Source: JABMQW01 sp964439935
Lineage (GTDB): Bacteria; Fidelibacterota; Marinisomatia; Marinisomatales; TCS56
Assembly (NCBI GenBank): GCA_964439935.1
Contig: CAYTPW010000003.1
Coordinates: 62,001-126,000, forward strand
Direction of reading: 5' to 3'
Length of the DNA stretch: 64,000 nucleotides
Of this stretch, positions 1-10,135 are shown in pieces (position 1 is the first letter of the stretch; the number at the start of each line of letters is the position of its first letter). Below the pieces are notes generated by a model. That model was not told where the DNA came from, did no database searches, and saw only the letters and a program-made list of their open reading frames with translations. The translations under genes and the position numbers were made by a program.

Positions 1-2
1 AT

Positions 3-2741
3 TTACCGATGGAAGTACCTGAATCTCCGCAGGTAATAGAAATAAAAAATACCCTTATACCCATCATTGAGGTTGGGCTAACCGGAGATGTTCCATATAA
101 AGAATTAAGAGAACGTGCCCGAATACTCGATAAAAAACTGAAGGCTCTGCCGGGTGTTTCTCAAGTTGAGAAATATGGTTACCGCGCCCGCGAGATTCAG
201 GTGGATGTGTCATCGGATGCTGTTGAGCAGTATCAGATACCAATGGGGGAAATTATAGCTGCGATCCAAAAGCGAAATGTTCGGGGGACTTCCGGTTCTT
301 TTGAATCCTATACTAGCGAAAAAGATATTGTAACATTAGCCCAATTCCGTGATCCCATGGAGGTCGGTGAAGTGATTGTACGATCCACGTTCGAAGGTGT
401 GGAAGTGAAAATAACAGATTTAGCTGTTGTCAAGGATGGCTTCGAAGATGAACGTGTTCTTTCACGTATTGGTGGCGAACCTGCAATCTCACTAATCGCC
501 TATAAAAGCGAGTCAGCTGATGTTATCAGAACTTGCGATGCCATCAAAGCATTGGTAACCAATGAAAGTGTTAACCTACCCGAGGATATTAAAATCGTCT
601 ATGCCAACGATATGGATCGGTATGTCAAAAACAGGTTCAATGTTGTCCTTAATAATGGTGCCATCGGGTTTCTCCTATTACTGGTAGTACTGCCTTTCTT
701 TCTTAGTTTGCGTCTCTCTTTCTGGGTGGCGATGGGAATCCCGGTAGCTTTGTTGGGTACGATTTTCCTGCTACCAACCTTTGGTGTCTATTTAGATAGC
801 CTCACCCTGATGGGAATTCTATTAGTACTTGGAATTATAGTTGATGATGCAATTATCATCGGTGAGAATATTGCCAGTCACCGGGAGAAAGGCAAATCAC
901 CGTTGGATGCCGCGGTCGATGGCATTCATGAGGTATTCCTTCCGGTTATCACTACCGTTCTGACAACTTTTCTGGTATTTGCACCCATGTTTTTCCTGAA
1001 GGGGATGATGGGAAATTTCATTTTTGTAATTCCTTTGGCAATCAGTTTAGCATTGTTTATTTCGCTTGCTGAAGGATTGATTGCTCTGCCGGCGCATCTG
1101 GCGGGTGGTATGAGCAAGCATGCCGCCGGCAAAGAAGGCAAGCACTGGTTTCACGTTATCAGTGATTGGTACCGGCAGATAATGAAGCATGTACTCAGAT
1201 TGCGTTATGTTTTGATTCCGATTTTTGTCATTCTGCTGATCACGGCATTCTGGTTCGCCGGCACTCATTTGAAATTCGTGCTGTTCCCATCAGAAATGTC
1301 AGACCGCTTTTATGCTTTTGTTACTACGCCAACCGGGACTTCCCTGCAAAAGACGTCTGAAAAAGTTACCGAGATTGAAAGCCTGATAAATGAAATTTCA
1401 GATGAGGAGATGGCTTCATACGTTACACGGATCGGACTTAAAGTTCTCGAGGGCAGCTTTGTTTCGATGGAAACTGAAAACGCTGCCCAGATGACAGTTG
1501 ACCTCACGCCCTATACTAAGCGAGACAGAACCGCGCATGAGATCGTAGATGAGTTACGTGAAAAGTCCGCTAAGCTCAAAGGTTTCGATGAAATTAATTA
1601 CCTGGTTGCCGAGGGTGGACCTCCGGTAGGAAGAGATGTTGAATTACGCGTGGTCGGTGCTGATGATGAAATGCGCAGTCAATTGGCTGAAGCAGTAACA
1701 ACTATGATGTCCACAATTGACGGAGTCAGTAGTATCACACGCGATGATACACCGGGCAAAGACCAGGTGGAAATCAAGATCGATTACAGCAATCTGGCCC
1801 GGTTGGGACTGACCGTGGCTGACATTGCTCAGAATGTCCGCATCGCCTATGATGGCCAGGTTGTGACCAGTATGCGTTCCGGTGATGAGGATGTGAATCT
1901 GCGGGTCATGCTTCAGGAAAGTGCCCGTGAAGGTGCGGAACAATTGAGTGAATTAAAGATACCAAATCGTCAGGGCCGTTTAATACCACTGAATGAAGTC
2001 GCTTCCCTCAAACCCGGCCCAGGACCGTCGGATTACCGGCATATAGGTGGTGAACGTACAATCACGGTTGAAGCCAATGTTGACAATGCTCTCACCACTC
2101 CACTGGCAGTAACTAATACCGTTATCAGTAATTTTAACCTGGATAAAGATTGGCCCGGGATGCGATTCATCGTTGGCGGAGAAGCCCAGGAAACTGCAGA
2201 ATCGATGGCCGGTCTTTTCAGCGCACTGCTGATGGCTATCATTGGTATCTATTTCCTGCTGGTACTATTGTTTAATTCTCTGACCCAGCCATTCCTGGTA
2301 ATGGCAGCAATTCCATTCGGCATCACCGGTGTCATCTTTGCCTTCGGATTTCATGGCCAGGCATTTGGATTCTTCTCCTTTCTGGGGATCATCGGACTCT
2401 CCGGAGTTGTCGTAAATGATTCACTGGTCCTGATCAATCATGTTAATGACTTGAGACTCGCAAATCCTAAGCGCTCGATAATGGACATCGTAGCCGAAGG
2501 AACAGCCAACCGCATGCGCGCCATTGTCATGACTACCGTGACAACCGTTGCAGCCCTGCTGCCACTAGCTTACGGGTTGGGTGGTATTGATTCCTGGATG
2601 GCTCCGATGGCGCTAGCCCTGGGTTGGGGATTACTTTTTGCTACACCACTAACGCTGGTTCTGGTTCCCTGTATGTTTATTGTCGGACAGGATTTACGAG
2701 GAGTCAGACTGAAAATACAAGGGATTTTCAGGAGAAAATAA
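3..2741 (+). CDS. RND efflux permease (HAE1/AcrB type), 5' end outside window
   Basis: Inner-membrane resistance-nodulation-division permease that would export substrates using the proton gradient with a periplasmic adaptor and outer-membrane channel. The frame is open to the window edge, and alignment with the 1022-residue paralogue at 3602-6670 indicates about 120 residues (first membrane segment and start of the porter domain) lie upstream; the ATG at position 9 is internal. Visible are the porter domain, a central membrane bundle with adjacent acidic residues in IIVDDAIII (counted from that ATG, D279-D280) expected for proton relay, a second porter domain and the last membrane bundle. An ion-channel gene follows after 34 bases. 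No adaptor or TolC gene is in view, so the substrate is unknown. Confidence 0.93.
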   Translation, partial: LPMEVPESPQVIEIKNTLIPIIEVGLTGDVPYKELRERARILDKKLKALPGVSQVEKYGYRAREIQVDVSSDAVEQYQIPMGEIIAAIQKRNVRGTSGSFESYTSEKDIVTLAQFRDPMEVGEVIVRSTFEGVEVKITDLAVVKDGFEDERVLSRIGGEPAISLIAYKSESADVIRTCDAIKALVTNESVNLPEDIKIVYANDMDRYVKNRFNVVLNNGAIGFLLLLVVLPFFLSLRLSFWVAMGIPVALLGTIFLLPTFGVYLDSLTLMGILLVLGIIVDDAIIIGENIASHREKGKSPLDAAVDGIHEVFLPVITTVLTTFLVFAPMFFLKGMMGNFIFVIPLAISLALFISLAEGLIALPAHLAGGMSKHAAGKEGKHWFHVISDWYRQIMKHVLRLRYVLIPIFVILLITAFWFAGTHLKFVLFPSEMSDRFYAFVTTPTGTSLQKTSEKVTEIESLINEISDEEMASYVTRIGLKVLEGSFVSMETENAAQMTVDLTPYTKRDRTAHEIVDELREKSAKLKGFDEINYLVAEGGPPVGRDVELRVVGADDEMRSQLAEAVTTMMSTIDGVSSITRDDTPGKDQVEIKIDYSNLARLGLTVADIAQNVRIAYDGQVVTSMRSGDEDVNLRVMLQESAREGAEQLSELKIPNRQGRLIPLNEVASLKPGPGPSDYRHIGGERTITVEANVDNALTTPLAVTNTVISNFNLDKDWPGMRFIVGGEAQETAESMAGLFSALLMAIIGIYFLLVLLFNSLTQPFLVMAAIPFGITGVIFAFGFHGQAFGFFSFLGIIGLSGVVVNDSLVLINHVNDLRLANPKRSIMDIVAEGTANRMRAIVMTTVTTVAALLPLAYGLGGIDSWMAPMALALGWGLLFATPLTLVLVPCMFIVGQDLRGVRLKIQGIFRRK

Positions 2742-2775
2742 TCTGCCTAGAATAAATCGAGATACCGAGAAAAAT

Positions 2776-3495
2776 ATGCCCACTGGTAATCGATGGATAA
2801 AATGGATAGTTGAATACCGGTTCGTCTTCATTGTCTGTTTTCTGGTACTCCAGAATATTGCATATGTGACATACAGTACATTGGATCTGGCCGGAGTAGA
2901 TCTCTTCGGCAGTGCCATGGGAATACTAGTATTTGCTTTTTGTATCCTGGCAGTCAGCAAGGACAAAAAATCACTGAGAATCGGTATTATCTGGGGTATT
3001 CTAGCAATCATATCCGCTTGGGTACTCATACTGTCTAATTTCCTGTATTGGCTTTTTATGCCTATTTACCTGTCGTTTTATGTATATACAACCGTAGTAA
3101 TAATCTATAATGTGGCAAAAAGTAAAGAGATAAATCTAAATATTATTTTTGGATCCATTGCCGGTTTTCTCTTGATCAGTTCATTAGGTTCTGCGATATG
3201 CACCGTTATCGAGACTTTCTATCCTGGATCGTTTAATATGACGGGGGGTATTGAAAATCCAATCAACACGTTTTTTTATTTCACAATTATAACTATGACA
3301 TCCCTGGGATATGGAGACATCACACCTGCCACGGATATTACCAGATCGGTTGCTGTCTACCTGGTATTGATAGGACAATTGTATCTGGTTATATTAGTAG
3401 CAATCCTGGTTGGTAAATTTATTACTCGCTCAATTGATACTGATGATGAGATCGCTAAATTGAAAAGGGAAATACAATTATTGAAGAAAGGTTGA
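2776..3495 (+). CDS. Potassium-channel-like membrane protein
   Basis: A 239-residue protein with about five hydrophobic segments, then a pore loop TSLGYGDI near residue 176 and a final membrane helix. TxGYGD is the potassium selectivity filter of the two-pore-helix (Ion_trans_2) family, so K+ conduction is likely. The C-terminus is a short charged helix rich in K/E that could form a coiled coil for tetramer assembly; no RCK/TrkA-N nucleotide-binding domain is present. It lies between two RND permease genes on the same strand, 34 bases after the first and 106 before the second, so it is probably cotranscribed with at least the first. The Shine-Dalgarno is weak (GAGAAA before the ATG). Why a channel sits here is unknown. 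Confidence 0.8.
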   Translation: MPTGNRWIKWIVEYRFVFIVCFLVLQNIAYVTYSTLDLAGVDLFGSAMGILVFAFCILAVSKDKKSLRIGIIWGILAIISAWVLILSNFLYWLFMPIYLSFYVYTTVVIIYNVAKSKEINLNIIFGSIAGFLLISSLGSAICTVIETFYPGSFNMTGGIENPINTFFYFTIITMTSLGYGDITPATDITRSVAVYLVLIGQLYLVILVAILVGKFITRSIDTDDEIAKLKREIQLLKKG

Positions 3496-3601
3496 AAATC
3501 AATGTGTTGGATCGTATCATCTGTTTGGCTACGACTAAGTACTTTGAATTCCGGATTACTACCAATAATTCCAAAGAATATTCTAACTGGAGAACTTTGA
3601 G

Positions 3602-6600
3602 ATGAAATCACTTTTCCGCTTTTTCGCTGAGCGCCATATGCTGGCTTACATAATCACGATACTGATTCTGCTGCTGGGATTGAGTACGCTGATCGATATT
3701 AAGCGTGATGTGTATCCGGCCGTTGACTTTGGTATGGTGCGAATCCTGACCCGTTATCCTGGTGCTTCACCGGAGGATGTTGAGTTAAACGTCACCAATA
3801 GGATTGAAAAAGAAATCCAGACCGTTACCGGGATTGCAGGCTTTTCCTCGGTGTCAATGGAAAATGTTTCCGTAATCTATGTATCAATTGATATCGATGC
3901 CAAAGATCTGGATAAGGTAAAAAACGAGATCCGGGAAGCGGTTGGCAGTGTTACTGATTTCCCCCCGGAAGTAACCGAGTCCCCGGCAATTTGGGAAATG
4001 ACGCACCAATCGGCCAATCATGTTATCGAGGTTGGTGTGACCGGTCAATTACCGTATAATGAGATGCGTAATTATGCCCACCTGGTTGAAAAGAAATTGA
4101 AAAAAGTATCCGGTGTATCGAAACTGGAGAAAGTTGGGTACCATGCCCGCGAAATTGAAGTGGAAATTATTCCGGACAAAATAAATGCCTATCAGATTCC
4201 AATTCGTGAGATTATCGCAGCTATTCAAAGCAGAAATATAAGGGGCACCACCGGGTCATTTGAGTCATATACCAGCGAAAAGGATTTGGTCACGCTGGCA
4301 CAATTTGATGATCCCATGGAAGTCGGTGATGTAATCGTAAGATCCACATTTGATGGCCCGGTCATCAAGGTTAAAGATCTGGCAATTATTAAGGATGATT
4401 TTGCCGATGTGCGGTTGTTGTCACGGGTGAATGGGAAAGCGGCGATTTCTTTCCGGGTATTCATGACCGAATCAGCTGATGTAATCCGTACTTGTGATGC
4501 TGTTAAAGAATTGATTCAGAAAGAGAATGAGACCGCTCCCGCAGGTATTGAAATCATGTATTCCAATGATAGCTCTCATTATATTAAGAATAGTTTTGAT
4601 GTAGTCTTAAATAATGGTTGGATGGGCTTGGTATTAGTTGTGGTTTTATTACCGATATTTCTGAATTTTCGTACGTCTTTCTGGGTGGCAATGGGAATTC
4701 CTATTACATTTTTAGGTACCATTTTTTTGCTGCCATCTTTCAATGGTTACTTGGATACAATCACCCTGTCCGGGATGATATTGGTCATTGGCATAATCGT
4801 TGATGATGCAATAATCATCGCTGAGAATATTTCCAAGCGACGCGAACAGGGAGACGATCCAATAGATGCTGCCGTAAATGGCTTAAATGAAGTATTCAAA
4901 CCGGTTGTAACGACGGTTTTTACTACCTTTTTAGTTTTCGCACCGATGTTTTTTATGCCTGGAGTTTTTGGGAAATATATAATTCCAATTCCACTGGCAT
5001 TAAGCATAGCATTATTTGTTTCGCTAATTGAATCGGTTTTTGTTTTACCTGCTCACTTGGCACATGGAATGAAAAAAAGAGCGGTCAAGTCAACCGGCAG
5101 AAACTGGTTTCGAAAATTGAGCGGTAAATATCAGAAAATTATGCCACGGATCCTGAAATTACGCTATGCTTTTGTTGTAGTATTCATAGTATTTCTGGTT
5201 GGTTCATTTTGGTACGCCGGTAAATATATGAAAATGATAATGTTTCCTTCCGGTATGGCCCGCGAATTTTATGTAATGGTAGAATTACCGGTCGGGACTC
5301 CGTTATTGACAACATCTGATAAAGTCAAGGAGCTCGAAGAACTGGTTGCGGAACTTCCGAGGGAGGAATTGGCATCGTTCAACACCTGGATTGGAACCAA
5401 TGTTCAGGTGGGGGTCGAAAGTGAGAATTTTGCGGCAACGGCTGTTTTACTTACTGACTATACTGATCGAGAACGAAGTGCTGAAGAAATTGTAGATGCA
5501 TTGAGATTAAAAACAGACCAGCTGGAAGGATTTACTCAAATAGCCTATTCTATTTCCAGTGGTGGCCCACCGGTCGGTAAACCGATCAGTTTGCGTATCA
5601 CCGGTTCTGATGACGAATTACGCACTGCCTTAACAGACAGTGTGGAAGCTTTCCTGGGCACAATTAGCGGAGTAAAGGATATCAGCCGCGATGACATCAG
5701 CGGCAAGGATCAGGTTAAAATTGATATCGATTATGACCGTCTGGCCCGGCTGGGTCTCACTGTAGCCGATGTGGCGGTGAATGTTCGTTTGGCCTACGAT
5801 GGTGAAGTGGTTACCAGCGTCCGCTATGGTGATGAAGATGTTGCCTTCCGCGTTATCGTTGAAGAAGAATCCCGCCAGCGCCTCAGTTTTTTGGATGAGA
5901 TTCTGATTCCCAATCGCCAGGGACGTTTGATACCTTTGAAGGAGATTGCCAGCCTGGAACCTGGTCCGGGTAAATCTGATTTTAGGCACTATGACGGTGA
6001 TCGATCGGTAACCATCGAAGCCGATGTAGATCAGGAAACTATCACCCCACTCGAAGTGAATAACGCCGTTTTTGCACATTTCGATGTTGATCGCGACTGG
6101 CCTGGTATTCAATTGGGAGTTGGTGGAGAAGTCTTCGAAACCGAAAAATCGATGGCCGGACTATTCAGGACGATGATAATCGCTTTACTCGGCGTCTTTT
6201 TCCTGCTGATCCTGTTATTCAACTCCCTTACCCAACCTTTCCTGGTAATGATGGCCATTCCGTTTGGAATTACCGGTGTAATAATTGCCTTTGCCCTGCA
6301 TGGTGAACCATTCAGCTTCATGGGTATTATGGGAATTATTGGCCTGTCTGGAGTTGTGGTAAATGATTCCCTGGTTTTAGTAAGTCATGTCAATGATCTT
6401 AAACGGGAGCGGCGAGGTGTCGATATCCGGGATATAATTTCCGAAGGCACAGCCGACCGACTTCGGGCGATTATAATGACCACCTTAACTACTGTGGCAG
6501 CCTTATTACCACTGGCTTATGGTATTGGCGGAAACGCGCTGTTCATGGCGCCAATGGCATTGTCGCTGGGTTGGGGTTTATTATTTGCAACTCCGCTTAC

Positions 6601-6670
6601 TTTGGTACTGTTGCCCTGCATGTATATGATCGGGCAGGATATTCACAGATTATTCAATAGAAAAAAATAG
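3602..6670 (+). CDS. RND efflux permease (HAE1/AcrB type)
   Basis: Complete 1022-residue RND permease, close to the usual family length. It starts with an N-terminal membrane helix (residues about 10-30), then the PN/PC porter domain with GASPEDVE, a central membrane bundle carrying the D401-D402 pair in GIIVDDAIII, a second porter domain and a terminal bundle with the NDSLVL motif. GGAG lies about 9 bases before the ATG. It is strongly similar throughout to the truncated permease at the window start (for example, both share ESYTSEKD and DPMEVG), so the two arose by duplication. They may form a heteromeric pump or separate pumps. Adaptor and channel genes would be upstream of the window or elsewhere. 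Confidence 0.94.
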   Translation: MKSLFRFFAERHMLAYIITILILLLGLSTLIDIKRDVYPAVDFGMVRILTRYPGASPEDVELNVTNRIEKEIQTVTGIAGFSSVSMENVSVIYVSIDIDAKDLDKVKNEIREAVGSVTDFPPEVTESPAIWEMTHQSANHVIEVGVTGQLPYNEMRNYAHLVEKKLKKVSGVSKLEKVGYHAREIEVEIIPDKINAYQIPIREIIAAIQSRNIRGTTGSFESYTSEKDLVTLAQFDDPMEVGDVIVRSTFDGPVIKVKDLAIIKDDFADVRLLSRVNGKAAISFRVFMTESADVIRTCDAVKELIQKENETAPAGIEIMYSNDSSHYIKNSFDVVLNNGWMGLVLVVVLLPIFLNFRTSFWVAMGIPITFLGTIFLLPSFNGYLDTITLSGMILVIGIIVDDAIIIAENISKRREQGDDPIDAAVNGLNEVFKPVVTTVFTTFLVFAPMFFMPGVFGKYIIPIPLALSIALFVSLIESVFVLPAHLAHGMKKRAVKSTGRNWFRKLSGKYQKIMPRILKLRYAFVVVFIVFLVGSFWYAGKYMKMIMFPSGMAREFYVMVELPVGTPLLTTSDKVKELEELVAELPREELASFNTWIGTNVQVGVESENFAATAVLLTDYTDRERSAEEIVDALRLKTDQLEGFTQIAYSISSGGPPVGKPISLRITGSDDELRTALTDSVEAFLGTISGVKDISRDDISGKDQVKIDIDYDRLARLGLTVADVAVNVRLAYDGEVVTSVRYGDEDVAFRVIVEEESRQRLSFLDEILIPNRQGRLIPLKEIASLEPGPGKSDFRHYDGDRSVTIEADVDQETITPLEVNNAVFAHFDVDRDWPGIQLGVGGEVFETEKSMAGLFRTMIIALLGVFFLLILLFNSLTQPFLVMMAIPFGITGVIIAFALHGEPFSFMGIMGIIGLSGVVVNDSLVLVSHVNDLKRERRGVDIRDIISEGTADRLRAIIMTTLTTVAALLPLAYGIGGNALFMAPMALSLGWGLLFATPLTLVLLPCMYMIGQDIHRLFNRKK

Positions 6671-6700
6671 TGAGATACTATAGAGCAAAGGACCAATATA

Positions 6701-7621
6701 ATGGATAAAAATACTCTAGTTGAATTAAACATCCGAAAGTATGTTACAATTATCTTGTTTACTGGATTGATTACGACAGGACTTGCTCAGCAGGTGGTGG
6801 GATTATCAGTCGGTTATAATGAATTCCCCTTTGTAAGACTTGCCGATCCTGTTTCTGGGGCTGAGGATATGGAGATTCAGACGCAGGTCAAAACGGTTGG
6901 TGCCGCATTCCCATTGATGTTTCAGGATGGGAAAATCATGATTCTAAATCAACTGAGTTACCGGAATGTGGCATTTCAATACAAAAACCTTGGTTCGGAA
7001 GCTGATATTGCATATAATTTAGATCGTGCTATCTCAATTAATTACACCGCCTTTATGCTGGATTCACTGTCAGAAAAGTGGACGATGGTGGCTGTACTCA
7101 TTCCAGGATTGGCGTCTGATTTTAAAGCCGATAAGCTAACTGGTGATGATTTTACCCTGCAGGCTATTTTCGGATATATCCGAAAATACAGCAAACAATT
7201 TCAACTGGGGCTTGGCTTAGCATACATGCGTGATTTTGGCCGACCGTTACCAATGCCATTCATTTATTTTGACTGGAATAATGGCGCTAAACTCAGTGCA
7301 AGTGGTCTGGTCCCTATGGACATGACAGCAGTATACAAATTGCATCCTATGATTGATTTAATGTTGGCGTTTAGAGTTTTTGGAGACCGACATCACGGTG
7401 ATCCAGATATATTCAGTGTTGATAACCCACAATTGGAATATTCGGAAGGTACTTTAAGTCCCAGTGTCAATATCCACGTGAAACAATGGCTGCATATTGG
7501 TTTTGAAGCCGGCTATGCGGCCTATAGAAATTTACGGTTTCTTGATGGTGATGAAGAAGCTGGTTCGTACGATTTGGAAAAAACCGCCTATTATCGTGTA
7601 AATCTAGTATTGGGAATCTGA
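6701..7621 (+). CDS. Predicted outer-membrane beta-barrel protein (DUF6268-like)
   Basis: A 306-residue protein with a hydrophobic segment at residues about 14-30 ending in GLAQ, which looks like a signal peptide with a longer-than-usual N-terminal part. The rest alternates polar and hydrophobic residues with many aromatic positions, as in outer-membrane strands, and ends in a strand finishing NLVLGI. The overall look resembles the DUF6268 family of Bacteroidota-like bacteria, judged by eye. It begins 30 bases after the second RND permease and probably belongs to that operon, perhaps as an accessory envelope protein. Function unknown. Confidence 0.6.
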   Translation: MDKNTLVELNIRKYVTIILFTGLITTGLAQQVVGLSVGYNEFPFVRLADPVSGAEDMEIQTQVKTVGAAFPLMFQDGKIMILNQLSYRNVAFQYKNLGSEADIAYNLDRAISINYTAFMLDSLSEKWTMVAVLIPGLASDFKADKLTGDDFTLQAIFGYIRKYSKQFQLGLGLAYMRDFGRPLPMPFIYFDWNNGAKLSASGLVPMDMTAVYKLHPMIDLMLAFRVFGDRHHGDPDIFSVDNPQLEYSEGTLSPSVNIHVKQWLHIGFEAGYAAYRNLRFLDGDEEAGSYDLEKTAYYRVNLVLGI

Positions 7622-7687
7622 TTTTGAATGCTGTGAAGGTCGATGATATTTGACTTGGTACTACTTCATAAATAAATATATCGCACG

Positions 7688-10135
7688 ATGTTTGACAAAT
7701 ATATTAAAATCCTGAGTGTTCTAATATTTAGTACAATGCTGTTTTCACAGTTTGTGGCCGCTGAAAACGAACGGCCGAAGATTGGCTTGGTATTATCGGG
7801 TGGGGGTGCGCGCGGATTAGCCCATGTGGGAATCCTGAACATGATCGATTCGCTTAAAATCCCGATCGATTTTGTCGTTGGAACTAGCATGGGCGGCATT
7901 GCCGGTGCCCTGTACGCTATTGGGTACAGTGGCAAAGAGATTGAAGAACTGGCCCTTCGCAATGATTGGTTGGAATTATTTTCTGATGTACCTCCCCGGG
8001 ATATGTTGCCCTATATCGAGAAAAAGGATGATGGGAAATTCCAGTTGGAATTTGATGTGGTTGACTATCGACCGGTTCCACCCAGTGGCCTGATTCGTGG
8101 CCAGAAAATCTCGCTGCAGTTTTCAAAATTGACCTATGCCTATGAACATATTGCCGATTTCGATCAATTTCCAATTCCATACCGTTGTGTGGCGGTGGAT
8201 CTTATTACCGGCGCTGAAATCGTGATTAAGAGTGGATCCCTGGCGAAAGCCATGCGATCGACAATGTCGATTCCGACCATATTTAATCCGGTTGACTGGG
8301 GCGAACATATGCTGATTGACGGCGGTTTATTAAATAATCTGCCAATCGATGTGGCTGTGGAAATGGGTGCCGATTATATAATCGCCGTTAATGTCGGACG
8401 GCCCAAGCGGCAACGCCATGAATTAAAGACTTTACTGGAAATTTTGGAACAAACAATTGCAATCCCGGAATACATCCGCGAGGAAGAAAATGCACCGCTG
8501 GCCGACATACTGATTACTCCCCAGTTAGAGGATTTGAGCCCGGCTGATTTCAGCAGAAAAAATATCAGTGAAGTCGTTCATCGAGGTAAAATAAGTGCTA
8601 AGGCTAATCTTGATAAATTGATCGAATTGAAAAATAAATTGACAGCAATTGAGTCCGAAGCTAGTACTTCTTCGCCTGATTCAAGCCCTAGAATTTATGG
8701 TGTTACAATTGGTGGAAATACCTCCTTACCATTTGCTTATATTTATGATTTATTGAATGTCAAACCCGGTGACCAATTCGATCTCATATCTATTGAGAAT
8801 CGTGTTCAAGAGATGTATAAAACTGGCTATTTTGAAAAAATCAATTATGAAGCGCAGCCAGTTGATTTAAATTTTGTGCGCCTTTTCTTTCGTATAAAAG
8901 AGCAGCAAAAACCGGTCATTCATGGAATTACGATCTCTGGAAATGAGCTATTGTCATTCAATTTTATATACTCATTATTGGGAATCGCTCCCCTTGATTT
9001 GTTTGATACGGAAGTCGTGGAAAAACGGATTACCGAATTGTACAGTCTGGGATATTTTGAAACGATCAATTATGAAATAGAATCCGTCTCTAAGGACAGC
9101 ATTCGTTTAAACATTAATGTTCATGAACGATCGTACAACCGTCTGCGTCTAGGCTTGCGTTATGATCGCAATGTCAATCTGGTGGGTATAATCGGTTTTT
9201 TTGGTAATAATATTTTTTTTCCGGGGCTGCGGCTGGAGCAAACTATACAATTTGCTGGCTTATCTAAGTGGAATACCAAACTGTATTTTCCATCCCGTAC
9301 ACTCGATCTGGCAGTTTATCCCTTTATTCGATTCGAGTATGTTGATGAGCCAGTTAATATCTTCAGTCAAGGACAGCAAATTGCTTTATACAAAGCGCAG
9401 TCAACCACCGGGGGTGCTGGTCTTGGATTTTTACCTCTGAAATCCTGGAATACCGAAATTGAATATATCCAGGAACACGTTGATGTTTTTCCTGCGATTG
9501 GGGAAAGTGATTCTCTGCCAGTCTGGGATGAAAAAAATCGGAGATTGAATCTAAAAGCCCAAATTGACTGGCTCGACGATGTTTTAATTCCGCGAAAAGG
9601 ATTTCTATTGAATTTGGGCTATGAATACACTCCACAAGGAATTGGATCAGAAATAATCTACCGCAAGGAAGAAATAGCGCTGGACATTTATTATACAATA
9701 AATAAGAGACATACTTTCAGGTTACTGACACAATATGGATATTATCATGGCAATTTTTTCAATCTTTATAAATGGTTTTATTTTGGTGGTCCACAGGATT
9801 TTGTAGGTATTGACTATAATGAATTTGCTTACTACCGGTCGTCATTTTATCGTTTCGATTACCGGTATCAGGGAGCGAATCCATTCTTCTTAAAATTCAT
9901 TTTCAACTTCGCGCCCAATTACGATGGTGAATTTTATCCATTAGAAATAGATAGGAAATTTGATACTGGCTACATTTGGTTTGACAGAGGTTTGATCGGT
10001 TATGGAATTGGATTTATTATACTGACACCAATCGGTCCATTGGAAATGATCTATAGTCGCGGGAGCGAGATTATATCTGAATCCAAAAACGCCATGCAAA
10101 ACCACTTATATTTCACTTTCGGATATAAGTTTTAA
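7688..10135 (+). CDS. Patatin-like phospholipase fused to POTRA domains and an Omp85 barrel
   Basis: An 815-residue protein in three parts. After a signal peptide (about residues 1-25) comes a patatin lipase domain with the oxyanion loop GGGARG (38-43), nucleophile motif GTSMGG with Ser67, and catalytic DGG at Asp211. Two POTRA-like repeats follow (about 335-480), each with a GNTSLPF/GNELLSF start and a GYFE ending. A C-terminal BamA-like barrel (about 490-815) ends in FGYKF. This is the architecture of PlpD-like Omp85 phospholipases (type Vd-related), in which the barrel carries the lipase in the outer membrane. The Ser-Asp dyad is intact, so hydrolase activity is likely; the lipid substrate is unknown. 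It converges with prmA: the two stop codons touch. Confidence 0.9.
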   Translation: MFDKYIKILSVLIFSTMLFSQFVAAENERPKIGLVLSGGGARGLAHVGILNMIDSLKIPIDFVVGTSMGGIAGALYAIGYSGKEIEELALRNDWLELFSDVPPRDMLPYIEKKDDGKFQLEFDVVDYRPVPPSGLIRGQKISLQFSKLTYAYEHIADFDQFPIPYRCVAVDLITGAEIVIKSGSLAKAMRSTMSIPTIFNPVDWGEHMLIDGGLLNNLPIDVAVEMGADYIIAVNVGRPKRQRHELKTLLEILEQTIAIPEYIREEENAPLADILITPQLEDLSPADFSRKNISEVVHRGKISAKANLDKLIELKNKLTAIESEASTSSPDSSPRIYGVTIGGNTSLPFAYIYDLLNVKPGDQFDLISIENRVQEMYKTGYFEKINYEAQPVDLNFVRLFFRIKEQQKPVIHGITISGNELLSFNFIYSLLGIAPLDLFDTEVVEKRITELYSLGYFETINYEIESVSKDSIRLNINVHERSYNRLRLGLRYDRNVNLVGIIGFFGNNIFFPGLRLEQTIQFAGLSKWNTKLYFPSRTLDLAVYPFIRFEYVDEPVNIFSQGQQIALYKAQSTTGGAGLGFLPLKSWNTEIEYIQEHVDVFPAIGESDSLPVWDEKNRRLNLKAQIDWLDDVLIPRKGFLLNLGYEYTPQGIGSEIIYRKEEIALDIYYTINKRHTFRLLTQYGYYHGNFFNLYKWFYFGGPQDFVGIDYNEFAYYRSSFYRFDYRYQGANPFFLKFIFNFAPNYDGEFYPLEIDRKFDTGYIWFDRGLIGYGIGFIILTPIGPLEMIYSRGSEIISESKNAMQNHLYFTFGYKF

